From: CAZFYZ01 sp964523735
GTDB lineage: Bacteria > Armatimonadota > UBA5829
Direction of reading: 5' to 3'
Assembly: GCA_964523735.1 (NCBI GenBank)
Contig: CAZFYZ010000134.1
Location: forward strand, 1 to 9,884
Length of the DNA: 9,884 bases
Shown here: piece after piece, positions 6,233 through 9,884 of the stretch
How positions within the stretch are numbered: position 1 is the first letter of the stretch
Layout: every line of letters begins with the position of its first letter
The notes under the pieces: generated by a model
Database searches by the model: none
The model's input: the letters and a program-made list of their open reading frames with translations, nothing else
Told to the model about the DNA's origin: nothing
Position numbers and translations under genes: made by a program

Positions 6233-6745
6233 CTACTCCTCTTTGACTGCTGCCTTCTGCAGGACAGCTTCAGCCATGTAGATAGGCGCGTGAGCTCTCA
6301 GGGCCAACGCTATTGCGTCGCTCGGCCTGCTATCGACATCAAGTGCACCGCCGTCATGGCTGATCGAGATCTTGGCGTAATAGGTGTCGTTCCACAGGTC
6401 ATCGACCAGCACGCGATCAACCGTGCCGCCCATCTTGTTGATGACATTGTTGAACATGTCATAGGGCAGAGGCCGATCAGCCGACGCGCCTTCGAGTGCC
6501 AGTGAGATCGCCATGGCCTCGAACTTGCCTATCCAGATCGGGACGGATCTTCCGTCAGTATCCTGGAGCAGTACTACATAGCGCCTTGCGCCCATCTCGT
6601 CGCGCTGCTCGAACACCCCGTGGACCTTGACTTCCCTTTCGCCAAGCTCAGCCTCCTCGCTGGAAAGGCCCTCATCTTCCCCAAACGGGTTTGAAGCCTT
6701 TTCCTCAGGACGTTCTTCGTTCTCGAATGGAAAATCGTCGGTCAC
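6233..6745 (-). CDS. Bifunctional nuclease family protein (BFN, DUF151)
   Basis: A 170-residue protein starting at GTG 6745, with AAAGGG about nine bases upstream. Residues 1-36 are an acidic, probably disordered extension (many E and D); the BFN domain follows from about 37 to 155. Visible family features are VPIWIGKFEAMAISLALEG, a conserved DMFNNVINKMGG segment, and the signature DVDSRPSDAIALALR near residues 136-150. Plant and cyanobacterial BFN proteins have been reported to have RNase and DNase activity; in most bacteria the biological role is unclear. No signal peptide or membrane segment is seen. It begins 53 bases after the rho stop, with no T-run terminator in between, so it is probably transcribed with rho. 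A GCGCC/GGCGC hairpin at 6786-6799 overlaps the rho stop but lacks a T-run. Its own transcript ends at 6164-6205. Confidence 0.9.
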   Translation of the reverse strand: MTDDFPFENEERPEEKASNPFGEDEGLSSEEAELGEREVKVHGVFEQRDEMGARRYVVLLQDTDGRSVPIWIGKFEAMAISLALEGASADRPLPYDMFNNVINKMGGTVDRVLVDDLWNDTYYAKISISHDGGALDVDSRPSDAIALALRAHAPIYMAEAVLQKAAVKEE

Positions 6746-6798
6746 GTGCTGCGCCCTTTCTTGCTCGCCTCGAAACTTGTACCCGGCGCCTGCTGGCG

Positions 6799-8067
6799 CT
6801 AATCGACATCGTTCTTGATAGTCTTATCTACGATGGTAAGGAACTCCTTGTTCGACTTGGTATGCTTGAGCCGGTCGTTCAGTAGTTCCGTTGCCTCGAC
6901 GGTATCAAGAGCGGCAAGAAGTCTGTGCAAGTGCCACACTCTCTTGAGCGTATCCTCATCGAAGAGCAGTTCGTCGTGCCTTGTGCCGGATCGCTTGATG
7001 TCAATGGCAGGGAAGATCCTGCGCTCGGCAAGATTGCGATCGAGCATAAGCTCCATGTTGCCCGTTGCTTTGAACTCCTCAAAGATCGCGTCATCCATAC
7101 GGCTGCCGGTCTCTACCAGGGCAGTTCCAATGACTGTCAAGCTTCCGCCCTCTTCGATATTCCGGGCAGCGCCGATGAATTTCTTCGGCCGGTAGAGTGC
7201 ACTGGGGTCGAGACCACCGGACAGCGTGCGGCCACTTGGGTTAACCGTGAGGTTGGAGGCCCTGGACAGTCTTGTGATGCTGTCGAGAAGAACCACTACG
7301 TCCTTGCCCGACTCCACTAGCCTCTTGCTCATCTCAAGGACCATGTCCGAGACGCGCATGTGGTTCTCGGGGAGTTCGTCGAACGTGGAGCTGACCACCG
7401 TCCCATCGACTGACCTGCGGATATCAGTGACCTCTTCCGGCCGCTCATCGATCAGAAGCACAATCATCACTACGTCCGGGAAGTTGTGCGTGATGCTGTT
7501 GGCGATAGTCTTGAGAAGAGTCGTCTTTCCAGCCTTTGGCGGCGAGACGATCAGTCCTCTCTGTCCTTTGCCAATAGGAGCGATGAGGTCGATAAACCTG
7601 GCAGAGTAGTTGTCGCCGCTGGTTTCCAGTATAAGCTGTTCGTTCGGGTAGATAGGGGTGAGGTCCTCGAAGTTCTTCCGCTGTCGAGCAACTTCAGGGT
7701 CTTGGCCATTGACTGCCTGCACGCGCAGCAGGCTGTAGTACTTCTCCGTATCCTTCGGAGGCCTGACCTGCCCCGATACTTGGTCCCCGGTACGCAGGCC
7801 AAACCTCTTGATCTGCGATTGGGAGACGTAGACGTCACTTGCCTGGGGAGAGAAGTTCGAGTGCCTTAGGAACCCCCACCCGTCCTGGAGGATTTCCAGC
7901 ACGCCCTGATCGAAGATGAGTCCACTCCTCTCCGTGAACGCCTTCAGGATCTTGATGACAAGGTCCTTGCGTTTCTCGGCGCCGTCCTCGATCTCCAGCT
8001 CAGTCGCGATGGCCTGAAGTTCTTCGACACTTTTCTTTTCAAGTTCTGAGAGTTCCAAGGGCTCCAA
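6799..8067 (-). CDS. rho: Transcription termination factor Rho
   Basis: A hexameric RNA-dependent ATPase that terminates untranslated transcripts, here 422 residues from TTG 8067. A GTG at 8076 lies inside the ribosome site, so TTG is preferred. An N-terminal helical region (SELEKKSVEELQAIATELEI) is followed by the cold-shock-like RNA-binding fold with DGWGFLR and SDVYVSQSQI. The Walker A motif SPPKAGKTT lies near 175-183. Walker B VVVLLDSITRLSRA, the Q-loop segment with SGRTLSGGLDPSAL and the R-loop region around ARNIEEGGSL are all intact. Length matches the short Rho form without the large insertions seen in some Actinobacteria. It has its own near-consensus promoter (8304-8332) and a leader of about 230 bases, and is followed closely by the bifunctional nuclease gene. 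Confidence 0.97.
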   Translation of the reverse strand: MEPLELSELEKKSVEELQAIATELEIEDGAEKRKDLVIKILKAFTERSGLIFDQGVLEILQDGWGFLRHSNFSPQASDVYVSQSQIKRFGLRTGDQVSGQVRPPKDTEKYYSLLRVQAVNGQDPEVARQRKNFEDLTPIYPNEQLILETSGDNYSARFIDLIAPIGKGQRGLIVSPPKAGKTTLLKTIANSITHNFPDVVMIVLLIDERPEEVTDIRRSVDGTVVSSTFDELPENHMRVSDMVLEMSKRLVESGKDVVVLLDSITRLSRASNLTVNPSGRTLSGGLDPSALYRPKKFIGAARNIEEGGSLTVIGTALVETGSRMDDAIFEEFKATGNMELMLDRNLAERRIFPAIDIKRSGTRHDELLFDEDTLKRVWHLHRLLAALDTVEATELLNDRLKHTKSNKEFLTIVDKTIKNDVD

Positions 8068-8072
8068 TTCTC

Positions 8073-8079
8073 TCACCTC
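8073..8079 (-). promoter_or_regulatory. Ribosome binding site deciding the rho start
   Basis: On the minus strand GAGGTGA matches the anti-Shine-Dalgarno sequence for seven bases and lies five bases before TTG 8067. The competing GTG at 8076-8074 sits inside this motif and has no ribosome site of its own. Confidence 0.7.
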
Positions 8080-8091
8080 TTAAGGAGTGTT

Positions 8092-8119
8092 CCCCGCCGA
8101 CGAGTTATGCGCCGGGGGG
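8092..8119 (-). promoter_or_regulatory. GC-rich hairpin just upstream of the rho ribosome site
   Basis: On the minus strand CCCC plus CCGGCG pair with CGTCGG plus GGGG, with a single bulged C and a seven-base loop, CATAACT. It ends 12 bases before the ribosome site and has no T-run, so it is not an intrinsic terminator. It could pause polymerase or affect translation of rho. Confidence 0.45.
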
Positions 8120-8213
8120 AAGTTGTATGCAGTCGGGCATGACAGGTTCAGGCTCGCCTCAGGCTTCACCTACACCTGGTAGAGAGCGTGGGACTTGAAC
8201 CATGCAGGCTGCT

Positions 8214-8251
8214 GGCACGTAAGGTTGGAATAATCGATGATGGAACGTGCC
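8214..8251 (-). promoter_or_regulatory. Long-loop hairpin in the rho leader
   Basis: GGCACGT (8251-8245) pairs perfectly with ACGTGCC (8220-8214) on the minus strand, closing a 24-base loop rich in C and T and nearly free of G. A pyrimidine-rich, G-poor loop of this kind could bind Rho itself. It lies about 46 bases into the predicted leader. The structure is visible; the function is inferred. Confidence 0.35.
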
Positions 8252-8303
8252 GGCTCTGACGAAATCCGGACACACTGATGGGGATTACTATTCCGACAAT
8301 GTT

Positions 8304-8332
8304 ATTATAGGACCCTTACCACGTTTTGTCTA
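8304..8332 (-). promoter_or_regulatory. Near-consensus promoter of rho
   Basis: On the minus strand TAGACA (8332-8327), five of six matches to the -35 consensus, is followed after exactly 17 bases by a perfect TATAAT (8309-8304). The transcript should start near 8297, giving a leader of about 230 bases before rho. No T-run terminator separates this promoter from the end of hpt at 8352, so some hpt read-through is possible. The leader from 8068 to 8297 holds two hairpins and no convincing gene. Confidence 0.8.
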
Positions 8333-8351
8333 GACCTCAAACAGACTAGTT

Positions 8352-8909
8352 TCACTTTCGTGCGCAGATTTCGGGCTTCAATACTCCCACGTATGGCAGA
8401 TTGCGGTAGCGGCCAGCCCAGTCAAGGCCGTAGCCTACTACGAACTGATCCTCGATAACGAAACCGCGATAGTCGATCTCAACGTCCACCTGCCGACGGC
8501 TCGGCTTGTCCAGAAGAGCGCAGATGCGGACACTGGCTGCGTTTCGACCCAGCAGCTTCTCTGACAGATAGCTCAGACGGAGCGTCCAACCGGTGTCGAC
8601 GATGTCTTCCACGATGATCACGTGGCGCCCTGAAGGATCGGCATCAACGTCCTTGGTAACGTTCACACTGCCGGAGGACTTGACTCCATCGCCGTAGCTG
8701 GATATGCCGACAAAGTCGTACTCCACTGGCAGGTCGATTGCCCTGATGAGGTCAGCAAGAAAGACGGCGGCGCCCTTTAGTACGGCAACCAGAAGAAGCT
8801 GCTTACCCGCGTAATCATGGGCGATCTCGCGGCCGAGTTCCCTGACCCTCGTTCGCAGGTCGTCTTCGGAGATGAGCACTTCGGAGATGTCGTCGTTCAG
8901 TTCACGCAC
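8352..8909 (-). CDS. hpt: Hypoxanthine phosphoribosyltransferase
   Basis: A cytosolic purine salvage enzyme of 185 residues that joins hypoxanthine or guanine to phosphoribosyl pyrophosphate to give IMP or GMP. It starts at GTG 8909 with GGGGGA six bases upstream. Family landmarks in order: LLLVAVLKGAAVFLADL (38-54, pyrophosphate-binding loop), the mobile loop GISSYGDGVKSSG (68-80), the PRPP motif VEDIVDTGWTL (100-110) with E101, D102 and D105, and the C-terminal purine-binding block FVVGYGLDWAGRYRNLPYVG (156-175). Length is normal for the bacterial family. It follows guaA by 31 bases with its ribosome site in the gap, so the two probably form an operon feeding the guanine nucleotide pool. 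The symbol hpt or hprT is equally apt. Confidence 0.96.
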   Translation of the reverse strand: MRELNDDISEVLISEDDLRTRVRELGREIAHDYAGKQLLLVAVLKGAAVFLADLIRAIDLPVEYDFVGISSYGDGVKSSGSVNVTKDVDADPSGRHVIIVEDIVDTGWTLRLSYLSEKLLGRNAASVRICALLDKPSRRQVDVEIDYRGFVIEDQFVVGYGLDWAGRYRNLPYVGVLKPEICARK

Positions 8910-8940
8910 CGCTCATCCCCCGATCCGAGCCATGAGAAGA

Positions 8941-9884
8941 TCACTCCCACTCCACCGTTGCGGGTGGTTTGGAGCTTATGTCGTAGACAACGCGGTTGAC
9001 ACCGCCAATCTCGTTGATGATGCGGTTGCTGATCCGCTCAAGCACATCATACGGCAATCGGGCCCAATCTGCCGTCATAGCGTCTCGGCTGGTGACTGCC
9101 CGGATGATCACCGTATCAGCATAGGTTCTCTGATCACCCATTACGCCGACGCTTCGGATCGGGGCCAGAACGGCAAGCGCCTGCCACACTTCACGATATA
9201 GCCCCGCGCGCTTGATCTCGTCAATAAGCACATTATCCGCCAGGCGTAGCGTCTCCAGCCGCTGCGGTGTTACTTCACCAAGTATCCGGATCCCCAAGCC
9301 AGGTCCAGGGAATGGCTGGCGCCATACTACGTCTTCAGGCAGCCCAAGTTCCTCGCCTACAGCCCTCACTTCGTCCTTAAAGAGATACCTGACCGGCTCG
9401 AGGACCTTGAGGTTCATGTCCTCGGGTAGACCGCCTACGTTGTGATGAGACTTGATCACAGCAGCAGTCTTTGTGCCGCTCTCGATAACGTCGGGATAGA
9501 CAGTACCCTGCGCCAGGAATTCGGCTCCCTCGATCTGAGAAGCGTGTTCTTCGAATACGCGCACAAACTCCTCACCGATGATCTTGCGCTTGCGCTCGGG
9601 ATCAGTAACTCCCTGCAGTCGCTTTAGGAACCTCTCGGTGGCGTCAACATACACCAGGTTGATCTTGAAATGCTCAGCGAAGGTCTCACGGACCTTCTCC
9701 GCTTCGTTGAGACGAAGCAGTCCGTGGTTCACGAAGATACAGGTCAACTGATCCCCAATAGCTCGATGAACCAGCGTCGCGACCACGGAAGAGTCGACCC
9801 CCCCACTGAGACCACATACTACCCGGCTCGCGCCCACACGCTCGCGTATGTCCCGTATGGCCGTCTCTATGAACGACGCAGCAG
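8941..9884 (-). CDS. guaA: GMP synthase (glutamine-hydrolysing), C-terminal part
   Basis: This gene is cut by the right window edge: the frame runs open through 9884 and the visible 313 residues begin AASFIETAIRDIRERVG, which aligns with the start of the ATP pyrophosphatase domain. The GTG at 9837 is therefore internal, not the start. The PP-loop CGLSGGVDSSV (around 9787-9807) binds ATP. The C-terminal dimerisation domain shows PFPGPGLGIRILGE, RSVGVMGDQRTY and the usual ending YDISSKPPATVEWE. GuaA amidates and adenylylates XMP to GMP using ammonia from glutamine; the glutaminase domain should lie beyond the window. No frameshift is seen. It is followed by hpt after 31 bases, a purine nucleotide pair. 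Confidence 0.97.
   Translation of the reverse strand, partial: AASFIETAIRDIRERVGASRVVCGLSGGVDSSVVATLVHRAIGDQLTCIFVNHGLLRLNEAEKVRETFAEHFKINLVYVDATERFLKRLQGVTDPERKRKIIGEEFVRVFEEHASQIEGAEFLAQGTVYPDVIESGTKTAAVIKSHHNVGGLPEDMNLKVLEPVRYLFKDEVRAVGEELGLPEDVVWRQPFPGPGLGIRILGEVTPQRLETLRLADNVLIDEIKRAGLYREVWQALAVLAPIRSVGVMGDQRTYADTVIIRAVTSRDAMTADWARLPYDVLERISNRIINEIGGVNRVVYDISSKPPATVEWE

Noticed and set aside
6786..6799. GCGCC/GGCGC hairpin at the end of rho as a terminator.
   Set aside because: Five pairs only, overlaps the stop codon and has no following T-run; read-through into the nuclease gene is more likely.
6815..7869. Several overlapping plus-strand frames of about 126-131 codons opposite rho.
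   Set aside because: All lie within the intact rho gene, are Ser/Arg/Leu-rich like antisense shadows, and lack family motifs.
8168..8210. tRNA 3'-half-like string on the minus strand (GGTTCAAGTCC followed by an ACCA end).
   Set aside because: Only two of five T-arm pairs form and no matching 5' acceptor strand (AGAGAGC) occurs upstream, so it is not a tRNA gene and probably chance.

Overview
The window is about 9.9 kb of ordinary bacterial chromosome. It is moderately GC-rich by eye and densely coded, with no phage, transposon, CRISPR array, tRNA or rRNA. The gene content is a stand-alone receiver protein, an AmrS-type radical SAM enzyme, a bifunctional nuclease (DUF151), Rho, and an hpt-guaA pair. 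Together with many GTG/TTG starts and strong GGAGG-type ribosome sites, this suggests a free-living bacterium outside the classical Proteobacteria. The receiver and the small DXS-annotated-type protein remind me of Armatimonadota or a nearby deep lineage. That placement is recollection and inference, not proof.

Left part, plus strand (1-909): a recognisable promoter drives a single-domain response regulator (135-548). A 67-residue single-pass membrane protein (634-837) follows, and the unit closes with a GC-rich hairpin terminator (868-895). Next, on the minus strand, come a small conserved protein of unknown function (1006-1341) and a radical SAM enzyme of the AmmeMemoRadiSam type (1463-2536).

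Centre: a large plus-strand signalling protein (2586-5243) starts divergently, almost on top of the radical SAM start. Its architecture is GAF-GAF-GGDEF-degenerate receiver-HD-GYP, so it carries motifs for both making and destroying cyclic di-GMP. It ends tail-to-tail, with overlapping stop codons, against a minus-strand NADP-type beta-hydroxyacid dehydrogenase (5240-6136).

Right part, all minus strand, in transcription order: guaA (5' end off the window), hpt, a long structured leader with a near-consensus promoter, rho, the bifunctional nuclease, a strong intrinsic terminator, and the dehydrogenase. guaA and hpt form a GMP synthesis and purine salvage pair. rho has its own promoter and an unusually long leader that looks suited to autoregulation. 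The terminator lies only 27 bases before the dehydrogenase start, so that gene is probably expressed by read-through or attenuation.

I found no clear new multi-gene system. The points most worth a second look are the GGDEF/pseudo-receiver/HD-GYP protein, the terminator in the dehydrogenase leader with a possible competing pairing, the structured rho leader, and the radical SAM enzyme with an apparently eroded C-terminal cysteine knuckle.
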